Position numbers and translations under genes: made by a program. A stretch of DNA of 64,000 nucleotides from Paenibacillus daejeonensis DSM 15491 (GTDB taxonomy: Bacteria > Bacillota > Bacilli > Paenibacillales > Paenibacillaceae), in NCBI RefSeq assembly GCF_000378385.1, contig NZ_KB899659.1:1019418-1083417 (forward strand), written 5' to 3'. Below are positions 8,243 to 17,444 of the stretch, piece after piece. The notes under the pieces were generated by a model. That model was not told the origin of the DNA. It ran no database searches and saw only the letters and a program-made list of their open reading frames with translations. Each line of letters begins with the position of its first letter. Positions within the stretch are counted from its first letter, which is position 1.

Positions 8243-10429
8243 CTATTGCATGATCCGCTGAACTGAATAAACATCCTTGACCCGTTTGATTTTCTCCACT
8301 ACAGCATGCAGATGCTCAATATTGCGAATCAGGATGGTCATATGAATCATGGCCAGCTTGTTCTTGTCCGAACGGCCCGACACGGCGGCAATGTTCGTCT
8401 TGCTCTCGGAGACAGACTGCAGCACCTCATTGAGCAAGCCCCGGCGGTCGTGACCGGTAATTTCGATATCGACGCTGTAGTTGGCTTCCACTGATTCTTC
8501 CCATTCCACCTCAATGACCCGTGCTGCCTCGTCGCTCAATTCCTCGCCGGTCTGCACATTTGGACAATCGAGACGGTGGACAGATACGCCGCGACCTCTT
8601 GTAATATAGCCAACGATGGCATCACCAGGCACTGGGTTACAGCAACGCGCAAACCGAACGAGCACATTGTCAACGCCTTTGACCCGCACCCCATGCGTAG
8701 GACGCTTCTTGTCCGGTGAGCCGCCTGTCTTCACTTCCTTGACTTCGGAAGTCAGCTCAATCTGTCCAGCTTCCTCCGTTTCCTTGCGCAGCTTCTCCGT
8801 CAACCGGGTACAAATCTGCGCCGCCGTGATCCCACCAAAACCGATGGCCGAGAGCATATCCTCCAGATCGTTGAAGGTGAACTTCTCCGCGACCTCCTGC
8901 AGCTTGTTATCCGATGTCCAATCGGATGGCTCCAGGCCCAGCCGCTTCAGTTCCCGCTCCAGCAGCTCACGCCCCTTCGCGACATTCTCTTCGCGGCGTT
9001 CCTTCTTGAACCACTGCTTGATTTTGCTTCGAGCGTGCGAGGATTGCGCAATTTTCACCCAGTCCTGACTTGGACCGTAGGAATGTTTGGAAGTCAGAAT
9101 TTCGACAATATCGCCGGTTTTCAACTTATAATCCAGCGGCACGATCCGGCCGTTCACCTTGGCGCCGATCGTACGATTGCCTACCTCGGTGTGGACTCGG
9201 AAGGCAAAATCCAACGGGACGGAACCCGCAGGCAGCTCGAACACTTCGCCTTTGGGCGAGAAGACAAAGACCAGATCCGAGAAAAAATCCATCTTGAGCG
9301 ATTCCATAAATTCGGCCGCATCGCTTGTCTCGTTCTGAAGCTCAAGAATTTCGCGGAACCAGGACACCTTGTCTCCAAAACCAGCTTCCGGTGACAGGCT
9401 TCCTTCCTTGTAGGCCCAGTGGGCGGCAATCCCGTACTCGCTCGTGCGGTGCATTTCCCATGTACGGATCTGAACTTCCGTCGGTTCACCATTGGGACCA
9501 ATGACCGTCGTGTGCAACGACTGATACATATTTGCTTTGGGCATCGCAATATAATCCTTGAACCGTCCCGGCATTGGGCGCCAAAGGGTATGGATAATGC
9601 CTAGCGTGGCATAACAGTCTTTGATATTGTCAACAATGATGCGGATGGCGAGCAGATCATAGATTTCGTTGAACTGCTTGTTCTTGTCCGTCATCTTCTT
9701 GTAAATGCTGTAGATATGCTTGGGTCTGCCGGAGATGTCTCCGCTGATCCCCATTTCCTCAAGCTTCTCCGTAATATCGCCGATCACATCGGAGATATAG
9801 CGCTCCCGTTCGGTACGCTTCTTCTTCATCAGATTGGCAATCCGGTAATACTGCTGGGGGTTGAGATAACGCAGTGCGATATCCTCCATCTCCCACTTGA
9901 TGGCCGACATACCCAGCCGATGAGCAATCGGACAGAAAATCTCCAGCGTCTCATAAGCGATCCGGCGCTGCGACTCCTCCGATTGAAATTTTAACGTCCG
10001 CATATTGTGAAGCCGATCCGCCAGCTTGATCAGGATGACACGAATATCCTGTGCCATGGCGACGAACATTTTGCGGTAATTCTCATTCTGCTGTTCTTCC
10101 TTGGAACGGAACCGGATTTTCTCCAGCTTGGTCAACCCGTCCACCAGCATCGCGCACGTCTCGCCGAAGCGGGAACGCACTTCATCCAATGCGACCGTCG
10201 TATCCTCAACGACGTCATGCAGCAGCGCAGCGATAATCGAGATGACATCCATGCGCATGTTGACGATCAGGTCGGCGACGGCGACCGGATGAAGAATATA
10301 GGGTTCCCCTGATTTTCGCACTTGGCCGTGATGGGCTTGTTCAGCAAAATCGTAGGCTTCCCGGATGCTTTGCAATTCGTGCTCTTTAAGATAGGCCGAT
10401 GCCTTTTCGAGTAACTGCTCTATGCCCAT
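8243..10429 (-). CDS. relA: Bifunctional (p)ppGpp synthetase/hydrolase (Rel)
   Basis: This enzyme makes (p)ppGpp from GTP/GDP and ATP during the stringent response and also hydrolyses it. The 728-residue protein has the full long-RSH layout: an HD hydrolase domain (about residues 25-200, with LLHDVVEDT and LADRLHNMRTL), a synthetase domain (YQSLHTTVIGPNGEPTEVQI, about 300-330), a TGS domain (about 385-450), a conserved Cys-rich/zinc-finger region (RFARCCNPVPGD) and a C-terminal ACT domain. The hydrolase motif is intact, so it should be bifunctional. ATG 10429 follows AAGGGACGTTTC. A promoter lies about 70 bp upstream, after the apt terminator. Confidence 0.97.
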   Translation of the reverse strand: MGIEQLLEKASAYLKEHELQSIREAYDFAEQAHHGQVRKSGEPYILHPVAVADLIVNMRMDVISIIAALLHDVVEDTTVALDEVRSRFGETCAMLVDGLTKLEKIRFRSKEEQQNENYRKMFVAMAQDIRVILIKLADRLHNMRTLKFQSEESQRRIAYETLEIFCPIAHRLGMSAIKWEMEDIALRYLNPQQYYRIANLMKKKRTERERYISDVIGDITEKLEEMGISGDISGRPKHIYSIYKKMTDKNKQFNEIYDLLAIRIIVDNIKDCYATLGIIHTLWRPMPGRFKDYIAMPKANMYQSLHTTVIGPNGEPTEVQIRTWEMHRTSEYGIAAHWAYKEGSLSPEAGFGDKVSWFREILELQNETSDAAEFMESLKMDFFSDLVFVFSPKGEVFELPAGSVPLDFAFRVHTEVGNRTIGAKVNGRIVPLDYKLKTGDIVEILTSKHSYGPSQDWVKIAQSSHARSKIKQWFKKERREENVAKGRELLERELKRLGLEPSDWTSDNKLQEVAEKFTFNDLEDMLSAIGFGGITAAQICTRLTEKLRKETEEAGQIELTSEVKEVKTGGSPDKKRPTHGVRVKGVDNVLVRFARCCNPVPGDAIVGYITRGRGVSVHRLDCPNVQTGEELSDEAARVIEVEWEESVEANYSVDIEITGHDRRGLLNEVLQSVSESKTNIAAVSGRSDKNKLAMIHMTILIRNIEHLHAVVEKIKRVKDVYSVQRIMQ

Positions 10430-10496
10430 GAAACGTCCCTTCCCGAAAAAGAGTCTTCAGAGACCCTTACTCCTGCGCTTTTCCGATTTTTATAAT

Positions 10497-10526
10497 ATTA
10501 TGCCTGTTATGCTATGCAATCGTCAA
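10497..10526 (-). promoter_or_regulatory. Probable sigma-A promoter for relA
   Basis: On the minus strand TTGACG (10526-10521), an 18-bp spacer and CATAAT (10502-10497). It sits between the apt terminator and relA. Confidence 0.6.
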
Positions 10527-10545
10527 CCGTACCTTTGCAATCCCC

Positions 10546-10592
10546 GCAAAAACGCCCGTTCCGCAAAGGTGACATGCACTGCGGAACGGGCG
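10546..10592 (-). terminator. Terminator after apt
   Basis: CGCCCGTTCCGCA (10553-10565) pairs perfectly with TGCGGAACGGGCG (10580-10592); on the minus strand a TTTTTG run follows. It ends the recJ-apt transcript. Confidence 0.85.
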
Positions 10593-10610
10593 TCTATGGA
10601 TTGAATTGAT

Positions 10611-11123
10611 TTAGTAGGTGACCAGGGAAAACACTGGCGTATCGCCAATTTTTTCACGGCCGGGCAAATAGCTCAGCTCAATCAGGAACGCCGCGCCAAC
10701 CACTACGCCGCCGAGTTGCTCGATCAGATTAATCGTCGTTGCAATCGTACCGCCCGTCGCGAGCAGATCATCGGCAATCAGTACACGCTGGCCTGGTGTG
10801 ATGGAATCCTTGTGGAGCGCCAATTTATCCTTGCCGTATTCCAGATCATAGCCGGCCTCAACTGTCTCGCCAGGCAGCTTGCCGCTTTTGCGGATTGGCA
10901 CAAAACCGACTCCCAGTTCCAATGCCAACGGCGCGCCGATGACAAAGCCGCGAGCTTCCGGACCTGCGATGAGATCAACCGGCAAATCACGTACTTGCTC
11001 TTTCAAAGCTTGGATCGCAGACTTATAAGCAACCGGGTCCTTCAGTAACGTTGTAATATCTTTAAAGCGAATACCCGGTTGGGGATAATCGGGAATAACC
11101 CGGATATAATCTTTGTAATTCAT
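10611..11123 (-). CDS. apt: Adenine phosphoribosyltransferase
   Basis: Apt makes AMP from adenine and PRPP in purine salvage. From ATG 11123 the protein has 170 residues and begins MNYKDYIRVIPDYPQPGI, the family start; AAAGGAG lies 10 bp upstream. A 15-residue in-frame extension upstream has no such site and is excluded. The PRPP-binding motif VLIADDLLATGGTI is present, as is the purine loop GPEARGFVIGAPLA. The gene follows recJ after about 30 bp, the order seen in B. subtilis (recJ-apt-relA). Confidence 0.96.
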   Translation of the reverse strand: MNYKDYIRVIPDYPQPGIRFKDITTLLKDPVAYKSAIQALKEQVRDLPVDLIAGPEARGFVIGAPLALELGVGFVPIRKSGKLPGETVEAGYDLEYGKDKLALHKDSITPGQRVLIADDLLATGGTIATTINLIEQLGGVVVGAAFLIELSYLPGREKIGDTPVFSLVTY

Positions 11124-11154
11124 GTTCTGTTGTCTCCTTTGTAGGTGGTGTTCA

Positions 11155-13545
11155 TTAAGATTCGTCATACCTATTTTTTATCCAGTCCGCCAACTGCACG
11201 GCTGGTGCGCCAAGGATGGCATCCTCCTTGGCCTGTTGCTCTGCAGCCTGGTAGACAGGGGAGCTGGTCAGCTCCCGCTTGCCGGGCGAGGCATGGACAC
11301 CGATCCGGCGATCCTGACGATAGAGAAATTCAAGGTCCAGGAACACATCCAGCATCATCCGGCATGTCTCGGGGGGCCAGCCGGTCGCTGCTGACAGGCG
11401 GCGGGGCAGTTCATCCTCGCCAAGCTCCTCCTCATTCATGCGGCGCAGACGTTTGTAGACATCCGCGAAATGTTGCCGATCTGGAAAAGTACCATAGGGC
11501 GATTTGTTTCCGTTAGGATAACATGCCACGACCCACTCCAGACCTTTGCATGACTGCAACAGACGTTCCAGACACGCCGCCGAAGGCGGAGAATCCGCAA
11601 GGACCAGCACCTGAGCTTGAACCTCGGTAGGCAGCTGTCCGTAGTCCAGCAATTGCTCGGCTGTTCCCAATGCGACAGGCTCGAAGGATGCCGCAGCCGA
11701 CTGCGCCCAGGAGGCTTGGCCCGAGGTTCCCAGCACCGTGGCCAGCTTATGACCTTCAAACCGCTTGCGCAGCTCCTCCTCACGGCCTTGCCGCACCCCA
11801 CGCATATCCAGCAGTTGGACATGATTGATTCTCAGATCGCTCAGCATCAGCTGGGGCCGCCGTGAGCCATTCCATTCATTGACGGCAAGCTCACCTATCA
11901 GGTCCGCTTTTGCATCGGCGGTCAGCAAGTCAGCCAATGCCCCCTTGCCAAAGCATACTGCCTCCAACTGCGCGCGTCCGCTGCGAAGTCCGAGCTTCAG
12001 GTGCTTGCCCTCCTTGCCCATTGTTCTGCGTTCGTTGATCTCAACGCCAGTCAGCAGGAGCTTGGGGGCGGGGTTGCCATTCCCATAAGGCTCCAGCAGT
12101 GAGAGCTTGCCGATTGTCTCTAGATTAGCTTCAGCTAACGGGCATTCACCATCGACAAGCGTACGGCGGATCCAATCCTCTTCGCTCAGCCAACGGTCCG
12201 CCAGCTCACATAGACCCTGCTCCAGATCAGGCAGGCGATCCCGATGCAGACTCATGCCAGCGGCTGCCTGGTGCCCGCCATAATGGTCCAGCAGCTCCTC
12301 ACATGCGGTGAGCGCGGCATGAAGGTCATAACCGGCAATAGAGCGGGCGGACCCTTTGCACATGCCGGTCTCCGCATCTATACCAAGGATGACGGTCGGA
12401 CGGTAATGACGGTCCAGCAGCTTGGAAGCGACAATGCCGATGACACCGACATTCCAGCCCTCGGCAGCCAGCACAATGACGGACGGCTCGGGCAATCCGG
12501 CTTCCTTGCATGAGGTGCAGCGGCTAAGCCACATCGCTTCCGCTTCGGTGACCATCTGCTCGACAATTTGCTGCCGCTCTTTGTTAAGGCGGTCCAGCTT
12601 GTAGGCGGCAGCGAGCGCGTCGCTGCCGTCTGTCGTGGTTAGCAGCCGCACTGCGTCGTCTGCATGGGCCAGTCTGCCGCTGGCATTGATTCGGGGCGCC
12701 ATGCCAAATGCAATTTGCGTAGAAGTCACATGCATCAAATCGATGCTGCTTACTTCGGCCAGAGCCCGGAAACCGGCACTCCCGCCCTCAGCCAGCCGGC
12801 GCAGCCCCTCGCGAACCAGGATGCGGTTCTCCCCTTGCAGCGGCATGAGATCCGCTACTGTCCCGAGAGCTACCAGCTCCGACCATTCCAGCGGCGGCCG
12901 GTCCAGCAAGGCTGAAGCCAATTTGAACGCAACGCCAACACCAGCCAGACCCTTGAAGGGATAGCTGCATGTCGGCAGCTTGGGGTTGATGATAGCATCT
13001 GCGGCAGGCAGCCTCTCCGGCGGTTCATGATGGTCGGTAACCACGACCTGCATCCCGAGTGACTTGGCATATTCAATCTCTGTAACTGCACTTATCCCGG
13101 TATCGACGGTCACCAATAACTGGACGCCTGCCTCCGACGCCCGCAGAATGGCTTCCCGGTTTAGTCCGTAGCCTTCCAGCTTTCTGTCCGGTATGTAGTA
13201 GTCGTAATCAAAACCCAGCGCAGAGAACAGATGGATCATCAGCGAGGTGCTGCTTACGCCATCGGCATCATAATCACCATATATTCTTAGTTTGCGACCG
13301 CTCTCTCCCGCCTCGCGGATGATCTGGACAGCGTCGCTCATGCCGTGCAGCATATACGGATCGTGCAGATCCTTCTCGTCCCCGTACAGAAAAATTCTAG
13401 CCTTCTCCACATCCTGAACGCCTCTGCGAACAAGCAGCGTCGCAACCAGCGATGGCAGTCCAAACTCCCTGGCTAGTTCATCGGCCAGACTTGTCTCTTG
13501 CTCCTGTGATGTCGGCATCACCCATCGTGTCTGTGCATGAATCAC
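11155..13545 (-). CDS. recJ: Single-stranded-DNA-specific exonuclease RecJ
   Basis: RecJ is a 5'-3' single-strand exonuclease of the DHH/DHHA1 superfamily used in recombination and mismatch repair. The 796-residue protein carries the DHH motifs (IYGDYDADGVSS at about 90-100, VVTDHHEPPE at about 170, GVGVAFKL), the DHHA1 domain with GGHQAAAGM, and an OB-fold. A C-terminal extension of about 200 residues, typical of Bacillota RecJ, has Cys- and Gly-poor sequence with a DUF-like helical region. The GTG at 13545 has GAGGTGAGG upstream at about 8 bp. It precedes apt. Confidence 0.96.
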   Translation of the reverse strand: MIHAQTRWVMPTSQEQETSLADELAREFGLPSLVATLLVRRGVQDVEKARIFLYGDEKDLHDPYMLHGMSDAVQIIREAGESGRKLRIYGDYDADGVSSTSLMIHLFSALGFDYDYYIPDRKLEGYGLNREAILRASEAGVQLLVTVDTGISAVTEIEYAKSLGMQVVVTDHHEPPERLPAADAIINPKLPTCSYPFKGLAGVGVAFKLASALLDRPPLEWSELVALGTVADLMPLQGENRILVREGLRRLAEGGSAGFRALAEVSSIDLMHVTSTQIAFGMAPRINASGRLAHADDAVRLLTTTDGSDALAAAYKLDRLNKERQQIVEQMVTEAEAMWLSRCTSCKEAGLPEPSVIVLAAEGWNVGVIGIVASKLLDRHYRPTVILGIDAETGMCKGSARSIAGYDLHAALTACEELLDHYGGHQAAAGMSLHRDRLPDLEQGLCELADRWLSEEDWIRRTLVDGECPLAEANLETIGKLSLLEPYGNGNPAPKLLLTGVEINERRTMGKEGKHLKLGLRSGRAQLEAVCFGKGALADLLTADAKADLIGELAVNEWNGSRRPQLMLSDLRINHVQLLDMRGVRQGREEELRKRFEGHKLATVLGTSGQASWAQSAAASFEPVALGTAEQLLDYGQLPTEVQAQVLVLADSPPSAACLERLLQSCKGLEWVVACYPNGNKSPYGTFPDRQHFADVYKRLRRMNEEELGEDELPRRLSAATGWPPETCRMMLDVFLDLEFLYRQDRRIGVHASPGKRELTSSPVYQAAEQQAKEDAILGAPAVQLADWIKNRYDES

Positions 13546-13576
13546 GCGCAGTCCTCACCTCGACAATCTAAAAAAG

Positions 13577-14497
13577 TTACTGCAGCAATGTCGGCATCGG
13601 CTCCTGATTCGGATCATGATTGGATTTGTATGGATAACCCGGATCATAAGGATCAACCGAAATATATACATCGCTGATATGAATAAACCGTTTGAGCAAA
13701 AGCTCCTTCACCCGCTTGGCAATGTCTTGCCCTTCCAGTACGCTGATCCGGGGATTGACGCTAATGCGCAGTTCAACAGCTACATAGTGCCCCTGCTCCC
13801 ATGCCTTCAGGTCCTCAACGGTAATGACCCCTTCGATTCGCTGCACCGTCTGCATCAGCTCCTCCGCATCTTCCTCCTGCAGGGACACCTTGTGTCCATG
13901 GAGAACAAGACCGGTAATCAGACGGTAGCCACTCAACAAGACAACAATGGCGATGATGAATGCAGCCGCAGGATCAAGATAGTATAACGACGGCAGGGCA
14001 AACAGCTCTCCGCCATAGGCACCCGTAATGCCGACTAGCGCCACGCTGGAGGCCAGCAGATCGGTGCGGCGGTTTTTGCTTGGCATAACAAATTGCTGGA
14101 TAAGCATCGACACCACAATGCCAGCGATAGCCGTCCAGTGCGGCGCTGCATCGACCCCCAGCATAACCGATCGAATGGTTTGAATGGCGATTTCCAAGCC
14201 CAGCAGCAGGAGCAGAACCGAAATGATGACGCCCGATACGGTTTCCATCTGACCCTGAGCTCGCTGAGCTGTTTTTTTGTCTTGGCTCTGCACAGTCTGC
14301 CCACGGCTCTTGCGCAGGCCGGTCATTGCGGCAAAGCAAGCAGCTGCCTCCGCGGCCGATCTTACAGCATCGGCCAATAGCGCCGTGCTGCCCGCCAGAA
14401 TCCCCGTTGCTCCTTTGAGCAGCGCCAGTCCAGCATTGCCGGCCAGCCCGAATGTCGCAGCAGCTTCAGCTTCCGCATGTCGCGGCTTTGCCACCAT
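13577..14497 (-). CDS. Cation diffusion facilitator homologue with degenerate metal site
   Basis: The 306-residue protein has about six membrane helices and a C-terminal ZT-dimer-like domain (from about residue 210, with GVITVEDLKAWEQG and ISVNPRISVLEGQDI), the layout of CDF metal transporters. However, the usual H/D-x3-D of helix 2 is R46-x3-E50 (in LLADAVRSAAEAA), and the H-x3-D of helix 5 is N142-x3-D146 (NRRTD). Three of four site-A ligands are therefore changed. ATG 14497 (MVAKPRH) has AAGGGGTGG at good spacing; 11 upstream in-frame residues are excluded. The last residues are Asp-, Pro- and Tyr-rich. It may carry another substrate or act as a partner of a canonical CDF; that is inference. 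Confidence 0.82.
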   Translation of the reverse strand: MVAKPRHAEAEAAATFGLAGNAGLALLKGATGILAGSTALLADAVRSAAEAAACFAAMTGLRKSRGQTVQSQDKKTAQRAQGQMETVSGVIISVLLLLLGLEIAIQTIRSVMLGVDAAPHWTAIAGIVVSMLIQQFVMPSKNRRTDLLASSVALVGITGAYGGELFALPSLYYLDPAAAFIIAIVVLLSGYRLITGLVLHGHKVSLQEEDAEELMQTVQRIEGVITVEDLKAWEQGHYVAVELRISVNPRISVLEGQDIAKRVKELLLKRFIHISDVYISVDPYDPGYPYKSNHDPNQEPMPTLLQ

Positions 14498-14571
14498 CTT
14501 GACCACCCCTTCTTTGCTTGCCCAGTGCAAAGCTTATCAGTCCTATTATAACGATGCCCCAAAATCCCGTC

Positions 14572-14603
14572 AAAAAAAAGAACCGTCCATTAAAAGGCGG
14601 TTC
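14572..14603 (-). terminator. Terminator overlapping the end of comN
   Basis: On the minus strand GAACCG (14603-14598) pairs with CGGTTC (14585-14580), followed by eight Ts. The comN stop codon TAA (14592-14590) lies inside the loop, so the last codons are part of the hairpin. Confidence 0.8.
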
Positions 14604-14829
14604 CCTTAAAAGCGCTAATTGTCATGAAATTCATAAAGGCTGTCACTTTCAAGGAGAGAATATCATTGACAATTCGGTAGAGCGGCGGCTCTTCTCCTTG
14701 TCTATAGCCGTTACTGACGCACTGCCAGATCTCCTCTGCCGTCACATGCTCATAGCCGATCAAGTGAAATTCCTCCGCTTTGCTCCTGCATAGCGACTCG
14801 ATGGTTTCATTCAGCTCCCGATCGTCCAT
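14590..14829 (-). CDS. comN: ComN-like post-transcriptional regulator
   Basis: In B. subtilis ComN (YrzD) is a small protein needed for competence through control of comE mRNA, and its gene lies beside spoVB as here. The 79-residue product starts MDDRELNETIESL and carries the family pattern EEFHLIGYEHVTAEEIWQC followed by NDILSLKVTAFMNFMTI. I place the start at ATG 14829 with AAGGAAGG about 8 bp upstream; ATG 14835 is also possible, and a longer frame to 14913 has no support. It is transcribed away from spoVB. Assignment rests on motif and neighbourhood. Confidence 0.75.
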   Translation of the reverse strand: MDDRELNETIESLCRSKAEEFHLIGYEHVTAEEIWQCVSNGYRQGEEPPLYRIVNDILSLKVTAFMNFMTISAFKGTAF

Positions 14830-15019
14830 CGGCATCCCCTTCCTTGTTACCTTACCTATTCGACAGGGCCTGTCCATTTCCTGCCGGATAGGATTTCCTT
14901 CTGACAAGCTCATTTTGTGAGCATTGAATCGGACATGCCAAGCATAAGCTTGGATAGGGCCTGACCCAGCATGAATGTGCCGGGCCTTGTCAACCCGCCA
15001 GGAAAGTCGAGGAGATCAC

Positions 15020-16561
15020 GTGACCAAACAGACATTTATTAAAGGCGCCATGATTTTACTCGCAGCCGGTATCATCAACCGCATCCTCGGGTTCATCCCG
15101 CGCATTGCGCTGCCGCGCATTATTGGTGCCGAGGGCGTAGGTTTATTTCAGCTCGGCTATCCGTTTTTGATTGTGATGCTAACCGTGATTACAGGCGGTA
15201 TACCAATTGCCGTTGCCAAATGGGTGGCAGAGGCTGAGTCACTGGGGGATGAACACAAAGTCAGACAAATCTTCCGCACGGCGATCAAGCTCACGCTTGT
15301 GCTAGCGGTTGTCTTCACAGCCGTCACAATAGCCCTGGCCCCTTGGATCTCAACTCATGTGCTAACGGATGAACGCGTCTACTATCCGTTTTTATTCATG
15401 ACACCCATGTTGCTGATCGCTGCCATCTCCTCCGTGTGCAGAGGTTATTTTCAAGGCAGACAAAACATGATCCCCAGTGCGCTTTCTCAAGTCATTGAAA
15501 CATTATTCCGAATCATCTTTGTCCTGTACTTTGCCCAGCTGTTTTTGCCGCTTGGCTTAGAATGGGCTGCTGCCGGAGCGATGATTGGGGCTGTCATTGG
15601 TGAAATCTGTGGTTTGCTTGTGTTGTTATTTCAGCTGGCCCAGGACAGGAAACGTCGCCAGCGCTTGTCAGGAACACCTGCCGAGCCTGTGCTGAAGCGT
15701 CTGGTCGGATGGTCAGTGCCAGTCACTCTCAGCAAAATGACTGGCTCGCTCTCCTATTTGTTCGAGTCCATCCTAACCGTACGCGCTTTGGCTGTCGCCG
15801 GTATCGCCACAGGCGCAGCAACCGCTCAATATGGGGCACTACAGGGCATGATCATTCCCATCGTTCTGCTTCCTACCGCGCTCACGTACTCCTTGTCCTC
15901 GTCGCTCGTTCCCTCACTGTCGGAAGCCGCTGCTCGTAATGACTTAGCTACCATCCGCAAGCGAATGCACCAGACGATGCGGCTCGCGCTCGTCAGCGGA
16001 GCACCGTTTATCGTCTACATGGGTATGCTTGCCGGACCCATTTGCAGTATTCTCTACGATTACGAAGAGATTGCACCCATGCTTCGCCTCATTGCACCCG
16101 TTGCATTGTTCATCTATCTTCAAGCACCGCTTCAAGCCGCTTTGCAGGCCTTGGATAAACCAGGCACGGCATTGCGCAACACGTTGGTCGGAGCCATCAT
16201 CAAGCTATCGTTAATTACGTTGCTCGCCTCGCGCCCGGAACTTGGCATCTACGGTGTTCTGATTGCTATGGCTGTCCAGATTGTCATTGTCACGCTGCTT
16301 CATTGGTCCAGTGTTATTCGGCTCATTGGCTTCCACATGAAAATGCTGGACTTTGTGAAGGTAGGTGCATCCATGGTCATCATGGGCGCCGCAGTGAAGT
16401 TCAGTTATGCCTATCCTTTTCCAGGGGGCGATTGGCTGCAGCTACTGGTGGCACTCGGCGGTGGAATGGTCGTTTATCTGCTTCTGATGGTGCTCCTTGG
16501 CATTATTGACAGAGATGATCTGTCACGCATCCCCCTCATCGGCCGCTGGGTAGCCAAGTGA
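15020..16561 (+). CDS. spoVB: Stage V sporulation protein B / MurJ-type lipid flippase
   Basis: SpoVB is a polysaccharide-transporter (MVF/PST, MOP superfamily) membrane protein needed for spore cortex synthesis, probably as a lipid II or precursor flippase. From GTG 15020 the protein has 513 residues with about 14 hydrophobic helices and the typical start TFIKGAMILLAAGIINRILG followed by RIIGAEGVGLFQLGYP. GAGGAG lies 5 bp before the GTG; a 15-residue upstream extension is excluded. It is one of only two plus-strand genes in the window and is divergent from comN. Confidence 0.92.
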   Translation: MTKQTFIKGAMILLAAGIINRILGFIPRIALPRIIGAEGVGLFQLGYPFLIVMLTVITGGIPIAVAKWVAEAESLGDEHKVRQIFRTAIKLTLVLAVVFTAVTIALAPWISTHVLTDERVYYPFLFMTPMLLIAAISSVCRGYFQGRQNMIPSALSQVIETLFRIIFVLYFAQLFLPLGLEWAAAGAMIGAVIGEICGLLVLLFQLAQDRKRRQRLSGTPAEPVLKRLVGWSVPVTLSKMTGSLSYLFESILTVRALAVAGIATGAATAQYGALQGMIIPIVLLPTALTYSLSSSLVPSLSEAAARNDLATIRKRMHQTMRLALVSGAPFIVYMGMLAGPICSILYDYEEIAPMLRLIAPVALFIYLQAPLQAALQALDKPGTALRNTLVGAIIKLSLITLLASRPELGIYGVLIAMAVQIVIVTLLHWSSVIRLIGFHMKMLDFVKVGASMVIMGAAVKFSYAYPFPGGDWLQLLVALGGGMVVYLLLMVLLGIIDRDDLSRIPLIGRWVAK

Positions 16562-16562
16562 G

Positions 16563-17312
16563 TCATGAACGCCCTTCGGTATCAACAAACAGCTTGCCCT
16601 TATGGTCCATCGTACAAAGAAATACGTCCTTGAGGTCGGTCACACCTTTTTTTCGCAACTCATTTTTGAGCCAGAACATATTTTTTTCAAGCTTGACCAG
16701 ATTTTCATGCTGAACTTTTCCATCCATTACGAGAGGAAGCGGCAATATTTCATAGCGAAACCGGGGCGGGAATATATCCGGCCCTTTTTCTTGCTGGCTT
16801 TGCTCCTGGTTTTGGTTTTGGCTCTGGTTTTGGCTCTGGTTCTGTAATTGTGAAGAAGCATCATCTTTTTTAATGACGGACAATTTACCACTTGTTTCGA
16901 GAATCGCAAATTCAACATCTGATATGGCGGAGACTTGATTTTCCCTTAACTGGAGCAGCATATCATCCAGATTGTAACGTTGTTTGGCCATAATTTTGCG
17001 GTTCAACTTCCCCCTGGCGATAATGACACTAGGTTTGCCGTCAAAGAGCAAACGGAGCTTGCGGTTTTTAAGCGTGACATAAGCCAGACCTACCTGAATA
17101 ATCATGAGCGCCAGCATGGGCACAATGCCGTGAAGCATCGGCACCTTGGTATCCTCAATGACAATGACCGCAATCTCTGCCACCATGACGGAGATGACCA
17201 AGTCAAAAATAGAGAGCTTGCCGATTTCCCGCTTGCCCATGAAGCGCATGACCAGCAGCACGACAAAGTAAATTAATACCGTTCGCAGTAAAATTAGTCC
17301 GAGCTCGGACAC
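16563..17312 (-). CDS. DUF421 (YetF/YcaP-type) membrane protein with Gln/Asn insertion
   Basis: Three N-terminal membrane helices (about residues 5-85) precede the conserved DUF421 segment (LRLLFDGKPSVIIARGKLNR, then NLDDMLLQLRENQVSAISDVEFAILE). The C-terminal half has a second YetF-like domain. Between the two lies a stretch of about 25 residues made mainly of Gln, Asn and Ser, encoded by hexanucleotide repeats. Function is not established; YetF/YrbG-type proteins are membrane-anchored and some act in sporulating cells. GTG 17312 has GAAGGGG at 8 bp and is preferred over GTG 17321. The stop lies almost against the convergent spoVB stop. Confidence 0.85.
   Translation of the reverse strand: MSELGLILLRTVLIYFVVLLVMRFMGKREIGKLSIFDLVISVMVAEIAVIVIEDTKVPMLHGIVPMLALMIIQVGLAYVTLKNRKLRLLFDGKPSVIIARGKLNRKIMAKQRYNLDDMLLQLRENQVSAISDVEFAILETSGKLSVIKKDDASSQLQNQSQNQSQNQNQEQSQQEKGPDIFPPRFRYEILPLPLVMDGKVQHENLVKLEKNMFWLKNELRKKGVTDLKDVFLCTMDHKGKLFVDTEGRS
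16803..16845. repeat. Hexanucleotide repeat inside the DUF421 gene
   Basis: The plus strand shows repeated GGTTTT / GGCTCT units (GGTTTTGGTTTTGGCTCT and onward), encoding Gln-Asn and Gln-Ser pairs on the minus strand. Each unit is two codons, so changes in copy number keep the frame. It may be length-variable between strains. Confidence 0.7.
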
Positions 17313-17444
17313 GACAACCACCCCTTCGGAAGATTAAGCGCAGTGATTCATGCGATAACCATACGTAAGGGGTAGTGTAGCCGCCGAAGCCAATCGGCAT
17401 GCAGATAAAGGATGATGAAATAATGGCAACACTCATTTATAAAA

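Noticed and set aside
17203-17436. Small minus-strand frame at the DUF421 start (77 codons)
   Set aside because: It overlaps the DUF421 start in another frame, has no strong ribosome binding site and resembles no family, so a separate gene is not supported.
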